A stretch of DNA of 64,000 bases from Adenophora triphylla var. japonica (GCA_022495995.1 JAFEMH010002079.1:124001-188000); one strand, 5' to 3'. Counted from the first letter of the stretch, positions 10,863-21,161 are shown. Notes: a model not told the origin generated them from the letters alone. Numbers and translations: made by a program.

Positions 10863-10958
10863 TATCGCTAGGTTCAGCCACTCGATCACTTGATCATCCT
10901 GTCAAATATGGAGCCTTACTCTTATCGACGACCCCGCTTCCTTCGAAAGCGCCGTCGC

Positions 10959-10969
10959 CGAGGGGCTAC
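10959..10969 (+). other. Polypurine tract of element A
   Basis: The tract CGAGGGGCTAC ends directly before the LTR start TGTAAG. D (CGAGGGGCTTC before 47750) and E (minus, 51163-51175) have the same tract. It primes plus-strand DNA synthesis in LTR elements. Confidence 0.75.
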
Positions 10970-12672
10970 TGTAAGTGCTCCAATTTGAGTTGTTAGTATT
11001 TTCGTTAGAAAATTAACGAAAGCCCTAACATTCCTAACATTTCTAACAATTCCTAACCTTTCTAACAAAGTAAGGGTAGATTAGGGATTGCCATTTAAGG
11101 TTAAACCAAGAAAAGAATCTTAAAAAAGAAAAGAAATTGGAAAAATCCGAATTAGGCAAGCTGAAAAACACAAACTGCTGGAATTTTTGAATAATATTCC
11201 TTGTGTCCAAAGCCTGCAACTGCAATTAATGAATAGTGCACGCTGCCACAACCCTCCGCGCGGACAAGAATGCCATTTTCAGAGGCCTATAAATTAAGCC
11301 CTTCAGTCTCAAAAATAAAAGAAGAACAACACTTCACTCACAGCACCTTGGCGAGAATACTAGAGAAAACAGTGGGAATTCTCTTGAATTGCCACCTTTT
11401 TCTTAGGAATATTTTCCCAAATCACACTCACTAATCACTCTCAAATTCAAGCCTCAAACACTCTCAAATTCAAGCCTCAAACTCAAAAAATCAACGGAAG
11501 ATAGGTATAACCTCATTCTCCCTACCCTAATTCTCTCATCCATGCATGCATCTCATGCTTTGAAGATGTAACTTGCTCATTTCTTGCCCTAGATCTAAGA
11601 GGATCACCATAGAAGTTCATCTCCATGCATGCATCTCATGCTTTGAAAATGTTGATCCTCTACAAGGATCAACATTTCTTTCAAAGTTGTTTTTACTTCT
11701 TACAAACACATTTTCAAAACCCTAAAAACCATTTTCACAACAAAAATCTTGATTTCAAAGGATAAAATTCCCCTTCCCAAGCAAATGAAATGCTTAAGTC
11801 CTAATGTACCCTAAGGATGGCTTGATATAGTAGATCACCACTAAAATGTCTAGTGACTACTAATCAAAGCCTAAGGAGATGGGGACAAGCATGGATGCCA
11901 AACCCCCTTTAAAATCATGTTTTTCTTCAAGAGAAAGTTGCTGTCCAGTAGCCTTTCTCTAAGACCTCTGTCCATGGTCTAATTTTTTGGACATACAGAA
12001 ACTTGGAATTTGGTGTTGACTACAAAATACTTTTTGTAGCCAACATCCAGAGCTTTCCAGACATATTTTTACTTTATTTTTTGCGTGAGTAAAACTCCCA
12101 TTTTCAAATTATCTTTTAAAAGTCAGTTCATCAGTCTCTGGAATTTGGTGTTGACTACAAAATACTATAAGTCTCTAAATGGAAAAGTTCTTTTACAGAA
12201 ACCTTATCTAAGGTGTTTTGAACAACTTTCATTCTCGGACTTTCCCCATATTTTGAAGTTTTAAAGCCCTTAAACCCATTTTAAAATCAAGTGTCCACTG
12301 CCTTTTTCATTCTGGCAGAATTGGTTTTCAACTTCAAAAAATCTTTTGAGTACCAAAACTCAACCCAAAAATCATACCAAAAATCATGGGACTTGTTTGA
12401 TGTCTTATAAAGAGTTCCCAATTTTTAGTTTTCTCAGTTTCAATTTATTTTGGCCAAAGGAACACACACACACACACACAAATAGTTTTTAAGCTTGGAA
12501 GACTCGTTTTACGAGGCATTCCGGGTGAACACTAACGTTCTTCCCGGCGTGTAACGTGACCTCCGAACCCAAATCTCTAATCTCGGGCATTTTTCAAAGT
12601 TTTGGCCCTTAAAACAAAAATGGCGTGGCGACTCCGTCTCCGTTTTGATTTTCAAAAAAAAAAGAAAGGAAA
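10970..12672 (+). repeat. 3' LTR of element A (3' terminus missing)
   Basis: It begins TGTAAGTGCTCC after the polypurine tract. A TATA box lies at 11288-11294. A CA microsatellite at about 12462-12481 is followed by the U5 block shared with all LTRs here (GACTCGTTTTACGAGGC, GTAACGTGACCTCCGAACCCA). TGGCGACTCC at 12626-12635 duplicates the first ten bases of the primer site. The LTR breaks off at AAATCGGGT without the terminal CA and without a primer site, and runs straight into the protease of element B. The start is firm; the end is estimated. Confidence 0.8.
11255..11294 (+). promoter_or_regulatory. LTR A promoter: palindrome TCCGCGCGGA plus TATA box
   Basis: The 10-bp palindrome (11255-11264) lies 24 bp upstream of TATAAAT (11288-11294). 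Transcription would start about 30 bp downstream. The same palindrome core precedes aORF1 of this element at 5991. Confidence 0.65.
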
Positions 12673-13535
12673 AATCGGGTGGACATTCATCACACCACCC
12701 TGCATCAGTGCCTCAAGTTCATGCAAGGCAACGAGCTAACCACAGTCTACGGCGACAGCGTCACCACCAAGGGGACCAGCACCAACGACATTCCAGTGTT
12801 AGAAATCAAGCATAATGACGACATGGCATTAATTGGATTCACTCTGGAGACCTCCAAGATCCAAATATGCAACATGGACCTTCCACTATCTCACGACAAG
12901 ATCCCTCCTGCCATGAAGATGATGAAACTCATGAACTTCATCCCAGGACTGGGGCTCCCCAGTCCAGGGGCTTGGCTATGTGCCAACACCAGCTGACATC
13001 AAGGAAAACAAAAGGCTCTCCCTCACCAAGGCAGCAGCCCGCAAAAGGGGAACCTCCAACGGCACACCCAACCTCCGACCTTACAGTTTCAACCTCGCTC
13101 ATTACTTCACCAAGGGAACCTATAGCGGGCGGGGACCGGACAATGAGAACCGACAGCAGAACTGAGGGGACTGACAGTGGAACTGATGAAGATGAGAAAG
13201 AAGCAGGGATAGTCAGCACCGAGACTTCAGAAAGGATGGAACAGCAAGCACGGGACCTCAAGCGCTTCAGAGGACTCAAAGCTAATCCGATAAGGGGAGC
13301 GTTCCTCGACATCACGGCTCTACCTGGACCAACGGCCACCACAGTCCAGAACGAGTACACATTCAAGGGAATCCCAGACTTGTAGGAGCAACTCAAGGTA
13401 CTCTCCATGGGAAACAGATTGTTTGGATCAGCCGTCGAGGCCACATTCGAGACAGTAACTCCAAAATAAAAGGAACCAGAATTCATAGAAGACGCTCTCA
13501 GTGGACCAGCTCTACAGAGTCTTTTTGAAGAAGTC
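12673..13535 (+). pseudogene. Protease C-terminus, G-patch-like tail and linker (B)
   Basis: It starts at the segment equivalent to TLHQCLKF, late in the protease, so the catalytic Asp is lost. IPVLEIKH and a truncated FIPGLGL motif follow. A frame change occurs near 12960, and the linker continues with FRGLKANPIRG and EYTFKGIPDL. A TAG at 13383-13385 interrupts it, and another in-frame stop lies near 13467. The linker then enters the open frame that starts at 13536. Confidence 0.7.
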
Positions 13536-15470
13536 ATGGAGGTGCCAAACCTGATATACCTGGGCTCTGAAAACAACATGATTGCCATGTTCGGGACATC
13601 AGAAGCCAAGCCTCTCGACCCCCGAACCCTCATCAAGCATCCAACAATGCCACTGAAGAATTGGGTAACTTTCACCGGACCAAGGGCAAGCCAGGCAGAA
13701 CTGGAAGACAAGCTGGGCCCGCACCCACATCTCCCTAAACCCGGTCTCAAACCCTTTGAGTCAGTCCTTGTCAGAGTCCAGTCCTCTGAGTCATCCAATG
13801 GCCTTACGCCAGAGGACTATGATAATGTAGCCAACCATGTATTTCCGTTCTTGTTCAATGAAAAGTTTGACCTTTCGAAGTATCCCCTCATTGCCACTTT
13901 AACAACTGATAAGTTAACAAGCAACTTAAAAGACGTTAATAATAAATCAATTGATAAAGAAGCAGACACATTAAAAGAACAATACATTAGAGAAGTTCTC
14001 AAGCGTGTAGTTGACCAAGAGGACAATCGGGCCCAAGCTGCCGAGGTTATGACCAAAGTGAACCTGGGGTCAGTGCAAGAGCCTAAAGAGACACAAGTGG
14101 GCAGTTTCTTCGCCGATGCAGAAAAAGAAGCCCTGATAAACCTCCTCCGGGAGTATATTGACGTGTTCGCCTGGTCATACCAGGACATGCAAGGACTCGA
14201 TCCCTTGATCGTGGAACACAAAATTCCCTTGGATCCAGAATCCAAGCCTGTCAAACAGAAGCTGCGCAAGATCAAGCCAGAGTGGTCCTTGCAAGTTAAA
14301 GAAGAAATTGAGAAAATGCTCCGAGTTGGTTTCATCAGAGTGATTGAGTACCCGACTTGGCTCTCCAACATCGTGACGGTCACCAAGGCCAACGAAAAGG
14401 TCAGATGTTGTGTGGACTTCCGGGATCTCAACAAGGCCAGCCCTAAAGATGATTTCCCACTGCCTAACATCGACATGCTGGTCGACACCACGGCAAATTT
14501 CGAAGTAAAGTCCTTCGTGGATGGGTTCGCTGGATATAACCAGATCAAGATGTCCGAGGAGGATCAAGCCAAGACTGCTTTCACCACCCCATGGGGGACG
14601 TACTGCTACACGATCATGCCGTTTGGTCTGAAGAACGCTGGGGCTACTTACCAGCGGGCTGTAACAGCCCTCTTCCATGACATGATTCATAAGGAAATCG
14701 AAATATATGTCGACGACATGATCATCCACTCCAGAGGATCAGACATGCAGCATATGACAGATCTGAGAAAGTTCTTCAACAGACTCAGAAAACACTCCAT
14801 GAGATTGAACCCTGTGAAGTGCACCTTCGGCGTCAAGCGCGGCAAGGTACTGGGGTACATGGTTACAGAAAGGGGTATCGAAGCCGATCCCAAGAAAATC
14901 AAGGCCATCATCGACATGAAGCCGCCTCAAACCCTGACAGAAGTGAAGAGTTTCATGGGAAGACTTCAGTACATCAGTCGCTTCATCAACCAGTTGACAT
15001 CTCTCTGCGAGCCCATGTTCAAACTGATGAAGAAGAATGCCGACATCAAATGGGACTCCGAGTGCCAAACAGCTTTCGAGAAAATCAAGACCTACTTGGT
15101 GAATCCCCCAATTCTGTGCCCGCCACATGAAGACAAGCCACTACTCCTATATCTGACAGTAATAGACACGTCGTTCGGAGCAATGCTGGCACAAGAACAG
15201 AAAGATTCCAAGGTTGAGCATGCAATTTACTTCGTAAGCCGGAAGCTTCAAGGAAGTGAACTCAGCTACTCAGCGTTAGAGAAAACTTGTACCGCCTTGG
15301 TATGGGTAGTCGGGAAACTGAAACACTACATGCAGTCACATTCAGTGCTCCTGGTCTCCAAAATGGACCCCGTCCGATATCTCTTTGACAAGCCATCCCT
15401 ATCAATGCGACTAGCCAAGTGGTCATTCTTCCTGGCTGAGTTCGACATCAAGTACATGGTCAGAAAATAA
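13536..15470 (+). CDS. Reverse transcriptase with degenerate first RNase H (B), 644 codons open
   Basis: This is the best RT in the window on the plus strand. After the linker (PLKNWVTFTGPRASQAELED and onward) come the RT blocks: VCCVDFRDLNKASPKDDFPL-like at about 290-310, SFVDGFAGYNQIKMSEEDQA holding the first catalytic Asp, MPFGLKNAGATYQR, and YVDDMIIHS with the catalytic Asp pair. GYMVTERGIEADPKKI and the thumb follow. The first RNase H begins at LYLTVIDTSFGAMLAQEQ, where the usual catalytic Asp pattern (LxxDAS) is altered, as is typical for Tat elements that rely on a second RNase H. The frame ends with TAA at 15468-15470 inside the tether. The start is arbitrary because the protein is part of a polyprotein. 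Confidence 0.85.
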   Translation: MEVPNLIYLGSENNMIAMFGTSEAKPLDPRTLIKHPTMPLKNWVTFTGPRASQAELEDKLGPHPHLPKPGLKPFESVLVRVQSSESSNGLTPEDYDNVANHVFPFLFNEKFDLSKYPLIATLTTDKLTSNLKDVNNKSIDKEADTLKEQYIREVLKRVVDQEDNRAQAAEVMTKVNLGSVQEPKETQVGSFFADAEKEALINLLREYIDVFAWSYQDMQGLDPLIVEHKIPLDPESKPVKQKLRKIKPEWSLQVKEEIEKMLRVGFIRVIEYPTWLSNIVTVTKANEKVRCCVDFRDLNKASPKDDFPLPNIDMLVDTTANFEVKSFVDGFAGYNQIKMSEEDQAKTAFTTPWGTYCYTIMPFGLKNAGATYQRAVTALFHDMIHKEIEIYVDDMIIHSRGSDMQHMTDLRKFFNRLRKHSMRLNPVKCTFGVKRGKVLGYMVTERGIEADPKKIKAIIDMKPPQTLTEVKSFMGRLQYISRFINQLTSLCEPMFKLMKKNADIKWDSECQTAFEKIKTYLVNPPILCPPHEDKPLLLYLTVIDTSFGAMLAQEQKDSKVEHAIYFVSRKLQGSELSYSALEKTCTALVWVVGKLKHYMQSHSVLLVSKMDPVRYLFDKPSLSMRLAKWSFFLAEFDIKYMVRK

Positions 15471-15897
15471 ACAAAGGGCAGAGTAATGGCAGATCAGCTG
15501 GCCGACTTCCCGAGCAGTGAACCTAAGGGTCCTGATCCGCAGTTTCCGGACGATGGAATCTTTTCACTCGACAGCGCAAACCGCTGGCAACTCTTCTTCG
15601 ATAGGGCAGCCAACAATAAGGGGAATGGTATTGGAATGCTCCTTGTCGATCCCAAGGACGAGCACACTCCGATAGCCATCAAGTTGAATTTTGAAACAAC
15701 CAACAATGCAGCAGAATACGAAGCACGTGCGGCGGAGTGCCGGAAGCCGCCCTCAAGCGCAACATTTCAGAACTGGATGTATACGGAGACTCAGCATTGA
15801 TCATCAAATTTAGCAACCCTCGCCTCTCTTGTTGAAATTCCCAATGGGAAGTTAGTAAAACCCCTCAGAATAGGCAGACGGGAAACACCCGCCTATT
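15471..15897 (+). pseudogene. Second (archaeal-type) RNase H, internally deleted (B)
   Basis: Homology continues past the TAA with MADQLADFPSSEP, then ANRWQLFFDRAANNKG and GIGMLLVDP. FDR replaces the FDGA of the intact copy in E, but the first catalytic Asp is kept. TTNNAAEYEA holds the catalytic Glu. After the GDSALIIK-type segment at about 15790 the sequence jumps to ATLASLVEIPNGK, so about 140 bp with the last catalytic region is missing compared with C 25655-25820. A second RNase H after the connection is a hallmark of the Tat lineage. Confidence 0.75.
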
Positions 15898-15944
15898 GCT
15901 GTGAGATCAAAATAAAAAAAAAAAGAAACGATCGACGAACCCTG

Positions 15945-17211
15945 GTACAATCAAATTTACCATTACCTCCAAAATGGAGAAGCTTCCTTCACAAATGAAG
16001 ATGGAAAATACAAAGAAGGGATCAAAGCCAAAAACATGATGGCATTAAAACACCTGGCATCCCATTTCGTCATTCTAGGGGGTATGTTGTACAAGAAGCG
16101 CCACCAAGGGCCACTCCTTCGGTGTGTAAACAAAGAAAAAGCCAGCGAGCTAATGAACGAAGTTCACAACGGAACCTGCGGTCCGCACATGAACGCCCGA
16201 GCATTGACACAGATCATTCTCCGTATGGGATACTATTGGATATCGATGGAAACAGACTGCATCTAGTTCATCCGAAGCTGCGACAAATGTCAACGGTTCT
16301 CCAACCTCAATCTCATCCCTCCTCACGAACTCTATTGCATGACTACATCATGGCCTTTCGCCACATGGGGAATCGACGTCATCGGCAAGATCACTCCACC
16401 CGGGAGCAATGGTCACGAGTTCATTTTAGTCGCAGTCGACTACTTCACCAAATGGGTAGAAGCCAAATCGTACAAGGTACTGAATTCTAAGAAGGTGGCC
16501 GAGTTCATCCGAGAGAACATCATGTGCCGATACGGAGTGCCCAACGAGATCATATCCGACAATGGGACCCACTTCGAAGGAGATTGTGACCAACTTCGAC
16601 CGGGTCGAGTCACACGTCACAAATCTTCTCCTTACAGACCACAAACCAATGGTGCAGTAGAGGCAGCCAACAAGACTCTCGCCATGATAATCAGGAAGAT
16701 GACCACCAGAGGTCGGGACTGGGCCGAAAAGCTACATTTAGCCCTCTGGGGATACCGAACATCAGTCAGAACTGCTACAGGGGAGACTCCGTTCGCACTT
16801 ACCTACGGAATGGAAGCAATGTTACCCGTGGAATTGGAAATTCCATCCCTTCGAGTCCTTTTGGAAAACGGGATCAATGAAGTCGAATGGCTACAGAGCC
16901 GTCACGACGAACTTGCTCTACTCGACGAGCGCAGATTGAAAGCCATGGAACACGCTCGAGCCTACCAGAGCAGAATGGCCCGAGCATTCGACAAGAAAGT
17001 CAAGATCCGAGACATCAGAGAAGGCGACTTGGTGCTAAAGGAAAAGCCTCCTACGCAGACCAATCCCCTCGGAAAGTGGGAGCCTACCTGGATAGGACCA
17101 TTCGTGGTACAAAGAATCTTCTCCGGAGGAGCCATGAAGTTAGCAGACTTGGACGGAAACCCATTCGTTAAGCCCTTGAACGGAAGCAAGCTCCGCAGAT
17201 ACTTCATTTGA
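15945..17211 (+). pseudogene. Integrase of element B, one nonsense codon
   Basis: The zinc-binding HHCC region is present (VHNGTCGPHMN, then CDKC). One TAG at 16264-16266 separates it from the core. The core has WGIDVIGK (first Asp), IISDNGTHFEGDC (second Asp) and TNGAVEAANKT (Glu). GPY/F follows as KWEPTWIGPFVVQRIFSGGA, and the frame stops at 17209-17211. A short deletion makes QLRPGRVTRH where relatives read LLAEFRITRH. It would insert cDNA into the genome if intact; the nonsense codon disables the full-length protein. Confidence 0.85.
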
Positions 17212-17375
17212 GGAAGAGCACGAGTCAACTCTCCTTCCCCATACACCGTCCCCTCAGTAAAATTAAAGTGCCAAAAGAGTAATACCCAACTGAATACATT
17301 CCTGCTAATGATCTAAGTAAAAAACAGGGTCGCACTTCTTTTGTCTTTGTTTTTCTCAAATTCACCTAAAGTGTC

Positions 17376-17431
17376 GAACTACGGTGACCTGAGCCCCTTA
17401 GTCCAATTGTAAAAGGGGAACGTAGGCAGCC
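17376..17431 (+). other. Hairpin block 1 (element B)
   Basis: The outer arms are CTACG/CGTAG. The inner arms CCCCTT/AAGGGG are one pair longer than in A (CCCTT/AAGGG) and enclose a larger loop. Confidence 0.6.
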
Positions 17432-17812
17432 ATCATTGGTTCGGTCTCAAAAAAAAATATATTCAATAAGCATCAATTGCTTGTGTTTCAAAAAACACTT
17501 TTCAATTAACCTACAAATTCATTACGGTTAAAACAATCTTTGATGAGTTCAAGCACGGTCAACTCTTGACTCGCTACACGCTAGAAAAACTACAATAAAA
17601 CATTACTCAGTTAATGTCTGCAATGACAGTGGGTGGATACTCTGGACAGCAAGGTCAACCTAGTTTCCCGAACTTGGTCCTTCATCCTTCTTCCCCTTCC
17701 CTTTCCCCCGGCGAGTGTTCTTCACCTTCACAGGGAATATCCCTGTAATCCTTCTACCTGGCTCAGGGACCCTTCCCGACGCCTACGCCAAACATGTAGC
17801 TGTCAACGCAGC
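17432..17812. other. Truncated 3' region of element B
   Basis: The conserved spacer with CTTTGATGAGTTCAAGCACG is present, then the first remains of the aORF1 3' end. The match to C ends exactly at 17812, and an LTR begins at 17813. No target-site match with the far side of that LTR pair was found. Confidence 0.6.
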
Positions 17813-18217
17813 TGTAAGTACCCAAATCCGGATCGTCAAAATCCGTCAGAAAGTTAACCGAAATCCGTTAACTGGCCCGCTCCAGGTTAACCGGAACTCG
17901 TTAAACTCCCCGTTGCCGTGCCAACGAGACGTCCTGGGACTGCCCCGTGCATCCCGACGTCGAACCATACTTAACACGTGTCATCTCACGTAAAAGTACG
18001 TCTTTCCCGGAAAAACGCACTTTCCGGCACTTTCCGGGGACATTTCGGACATTTTCCGGACTGTTATTTTAAAAAATAGACAAAACCGGGACCGGGGAAT
18101 GAACTCCCACATGGCTGGTGACTCATAGGGCACGTGGCAGCCATGCCACCTCCCTCTAGTCACTCTTCAATCACAAATCAAGGTCAAATGACCAAAATAC
18201 CCCTGATTTGCAAGCCA

Positions 18218-18348
18218 AGTCAGTAGGACTCACTGTGCACATTTTCTGAAATTGCCAGCAAGTCCTTCAAATTCTCAAAATACCACAAAACCCCCTGGAT
18301 TCAGGCCAAGTCCGTCCGGACTCCTACTGCATTTTTCACCTATAAATA
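18218..18348 (+). promoter_or_regulatory. LTR C promoter: AGTCCG-type palindromes plus TATA box
   Basis: AGTCCG-TC-CGGACT (18309-18322) lies 19 bp upstream of TATAAATA (18341-18348). A weaker relative, AGTCAGTAGGACTC, is at 18218-18231; the 3' LTR has the perfect GTCCGGCCGGAC at that place (35904-35915). Confidence 0.65.
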
Positions 18349-18792
18349 GAAATGGCTGTCAAAGCCAAAAAAAGGAAGAATTTACTTCAAAAATTCACAT
18401 ACCCCACGGCCCAAACTGGTTTACACCCCTTCCGAGCTCCCGTTTTGTCTCGATTCGCGTGAAACCTTCGTATTTCGATCAAATACGCCCCTTACCACTT
18501 CGAAACAACCTTTCGAACTACTTTCCGTGTCCCGTACACACCTTACGAGCCAAAGGAGTCGACCCTAGCCATAGGTATAACTCCCTCTCTCTAAATCTCT
18601 CGTTTCGTCTCGGTTTACGCGCCAGTCGCTATAACCGTTTCGAACAACGTTACTGAAATGTAGACGCCTCCGTCTAACGGGGTCCGATACGTTTTAGCCC
18701 CTCGATCCTCTTCTCTTTCCGTAAGAGAAGTAATCACGGGTTAAAACGGCGTTCCGACCCCGTTCCCTTTACTTTCTGTCATTTACCAATTC

Positions 18793-19464
18793 CGGATCGA
18801 TCGATCCGTTGATCGTCATTTAATTTCTGTCATTTACAATTCCGAGTCGTTTGACTCGTCGATCGTCATTTACAATTCCGAGCCGATTGGCCTCGTTGAT
18901 CGTCATTTACGATTCCGGATCATTTGATTCCGTTGATACCGCACTTTAAATACTGTCATTTACAAAGTCCGACCCGTTTGGATCGTGATAGTATTTACTT
19001 TTCAAAGTCCGAGTCGCAACCCGATTTGTTGATCGCATATCATTTAATACGCATTTTTCCCGTAAAAATCGTTAACAATGTAATGCCCGGTTCAAAATCG
19101 GAGTTCGTCCGTCGAACTCTCTTTCAAAATGCGCAAAATGACGTTCGGCCTCCGAACGCTCATCTTTCAAACTAAAAGCCGCCATTTGACACTCAAAATC
19201 ATTTAATACGCATTTTTCCCGTAAAAATCGTTAACAATGACTTGCACGGTTCAAAATCAACGTTTGCCACACAAACGCTCATTTCAAACTCAAAATCGAC
19301 GTTTGCCACGCAAACGCTCCTTTTAAACTCAAAATCGACGTTTGCCACGCAAACGCTCATTTCCGTCTCAAACCGACGTTTGTCATTCAAACGCTCGTCT
19401 TTTCAAACAAAGTCACCTAATCAACGTTTGACATTCAAACCAAGATTAAGCTTGTCATTCAAGC
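18793..19464 (+). other. Chain of about 13 covarying hairpins in the transcribed LTR
   Basis: Five units of about 40 bp carry stems CGGATC/GATCCG (18793), CGAGTC/GACTCG (18843), CGAGCC/GGCCTCG (18879), CGGATC/GATTCCG (18916) and CGACCC/GGATCG (18970). Then follow GAGTTCG/CGAACTC (19101), CGTTCGG/CCGAACG (19142), four CGTTTG/CAAACG stems (19261, 19300, 19339, 19377), a decayed one near 19424, and GCTTG/CAAGC (19450). Sequence differs but pairing is kept. The array lies downstream of the TATA box, so it would be in the RNA. It is also present in the 3' LTR at about 36240-36850. Confidence 0.7.
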
Positions 19465-19851
19465 CCCCATTTCAAAACACACACACACACACACACACGT
19501 TTTCGAGAAAGGTAGAAAGACTCGTCATGCGAGGCGTTTCGGGCGATCTCGTAATACTCTACCCGAAACGTAACGTGACCTCCGAACCTAACAATCTCTG
19601 GTACTAAAAAAGATTTTTACTCGTTTTTGCTACCAATAAAAATGATCCCCCATTTTCAAAGCCTTTTCCTATGTTTTTGCTACCAATAAAAACGACACCA
19701 TTTTCTAAAGCCGTTTCTCAACGTTTGGGCTCAAAATACAAAAATCGCGTGGCGACTCCTCATTTTCCTTCCCATGAAGCGAGGTCTCAGACACCAACCC
19801 TCCGCGAAAGACAACCGCTTTCGCCGCGCGCGAAATCCGGGTAATTTCAGT

Positions 19852-19869
19852 TGGCGACTCCGCTGGGGA
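19852..19869 (+). other. Primer binding site of element C
   Basis: TGGCGACTCCGCTGGGGA starts two bases after the LTR end. It begins TGG, complementary to a tRNA CCA end. From memory, Ogre-type elements use tRNA-Arg with this kind of site; the tRNA identity needs checking against plant tRNA sequences. Confidence 0.8.
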
Positions 19870-21161
19870 CAAGATACTTTTTTCAAAACTACCGTTGTTT
19901 TCTAAAAAGCCTTCCGTGGGTCAAACTTTCGTTTACCCTTCCTCGTTTTCGTGTGTGTGAGTTCCTTTAAACCTCGAACGGTTTTTTTCAAAAGGCATTA
20001 CATTGTCAACTTTTCAAAATCACACCATGTTTGTGCATTCCCATTCATGCTTGATTTTCATGCTGTCTTTTGAACTGTGCATCATAAATTCTTTAAGACA
20101 CATTCTGAAAAATCTCTGTTTTACTCAGAAAAAGAATTTTAGTGACCGCACACTACGCGCACTTGCTGCCTCGGAACACCGCACTTCACGTGCACTTGCT
20201 GCCTCGGTACCATTTGCACATTACAACCCCTAACCCGGGATGGCCTTATCGGTTGCACTCCGATTGGTCTGCCAGACACCTTTCGGGGGCGCACGGGGTC
20301 GTCCCAAACATCCCATCCTAGCCCGTGTAAGCCATGCACTCTTTGTGTCACACTTTGTCCAAGACCCCGGTTGGTTTTTGGCTTAGCTCGTGTCATAAAG
20401 CCTAAGTGTATGTTTTTTACGCCGGGCCCCGCCCCGAGTCAAGCTCGAAAGTTTGAGACCGAAGGTCGTTCCCGACCCGAAGTCTTGAGCTTTTCAGCCT
20501 TGACTTTGACGCGGAGCTCTGCCGAAAAATATACCCGAAGGATCAATGTGGCCGTGTCACCAAACCTCGCCGTATGTATCGTGCCAGCCACAACTTGGCC
20601 AACGCTAAAAAGCTAAGGTCTCTCGCACAAGCGAGTCAGGAGAGGTCATGCCCAAATTTTGGCACGATCCCCGCCTTAACTTAAGGACGTTGACTTCGGC
20701 GTGGCCCGTGCGTCACACACGTTGAAAGTTTGCGTGATCGGCTAGCCTTAAGTTCACTTTTTCCTTTGTCGGTGGAACTCGCTTGCCTTATCAGACCTCG
20801 CTCGGGATAGTCCGTCTGAGAAAGATGATCTACAATGGAAACGAGGGGCTTATAAGCGTAGTGACGAGATCCACGATTAGAGATCTAGGATTAGTTGCGA
20901 AAAAGAAGACCCGCTCTTTTCCAACCGATTAGGACTACGAGAAAACGCGCTTTAAGTAAACATTAATCGAGTAGCGCACATTGCACAAGCCCGAAACCTT
21001 GAGCCAAATACCCTTTTAGAAGCCTAAACCCTTCCTTTCGTTCCCTGCGGCGAGCGAGAAAGTGGTTCAGATTTCCGGGTCGGCGCCTTGCCGGGATCAC
21101 GATAGCAGCGGCGTCGAGACGGTTCTTCGGTTCCCTCGGTTCCCTCGGCGGAATTTCCGAC
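19870..21161 (+). other. Long untranslated leader of element C
   Basis: I see no coding region I can support. A short direct repeat, GCACTTGCTGCCTCGG, occurs at about 20159 and 20191. Long leaders, sometimes with an extra ORF, are known in Ogre-like elements; no such ORF is intact here. Confidence 0.5.

Larger units (their letters stand above)
1..12672 (+). mobile_element. Element A: Tat-lineage Ty3/gypsy retrotransposon, 5' end outside window
   Basis: The order is gag C-terminal part, protease, linker, integrase fragment, hairpin block 1, two antisense genes, tandem arrays, hairpin block 2 in three copies, polypurine tract and 3' LTR. Reverse transcriptase, both RNase H domains and the integrase N-terminus are missing because of one deletion near 3178. 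Antisense extra ORFs and repeat-rich 3' regions are known traits of the Tat lineage. The LTR lacks its terminal bases at 12672, where element B begins inside its protease. A is non-autonomous. Confidence 0.85.
12673..17812 (+). mobile_element. Element B: 5'- and 3'-truncated Tat element
   Basis: It starts inside protease, directly against LTR A. It runs through linker, RT, RNase H, a partly deleted second RNase H, integrase and block 1, and stops at 17812 exactly where an LTR of the C type begins. The antisense genes and the 3' arrays are missing. B and C share close sequence similarity through integrase and spacer, so B belongs to the C family. It lacks its own 5' LTR. Confidence 0.8.
17813..19849 (+). 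repeat. 5' LTR of element C
   Basis: It begins TGTAAGTACCC and ends GGGTAATTTCA, two bases before the primer site. It contains palindromic sites and a TATA box (18341-18348), a chain of hairpins (18793-19464), a CA microsatellite (about 19475-19499), the U5 block with GTAACGTGACCTCCGAACC, and TGGCGACTCC at 19750-19759. Length is 2037 bp. The 3' copy is about 290 bp shorter. Confidence 0.9.

Noticed and set aside
13817..14729. Minus-strand frames of 184-243 codons inside RT of element B
   Set aside because: They are shadows of the conserved RT frame on the plus strand, with no recognisable domain.
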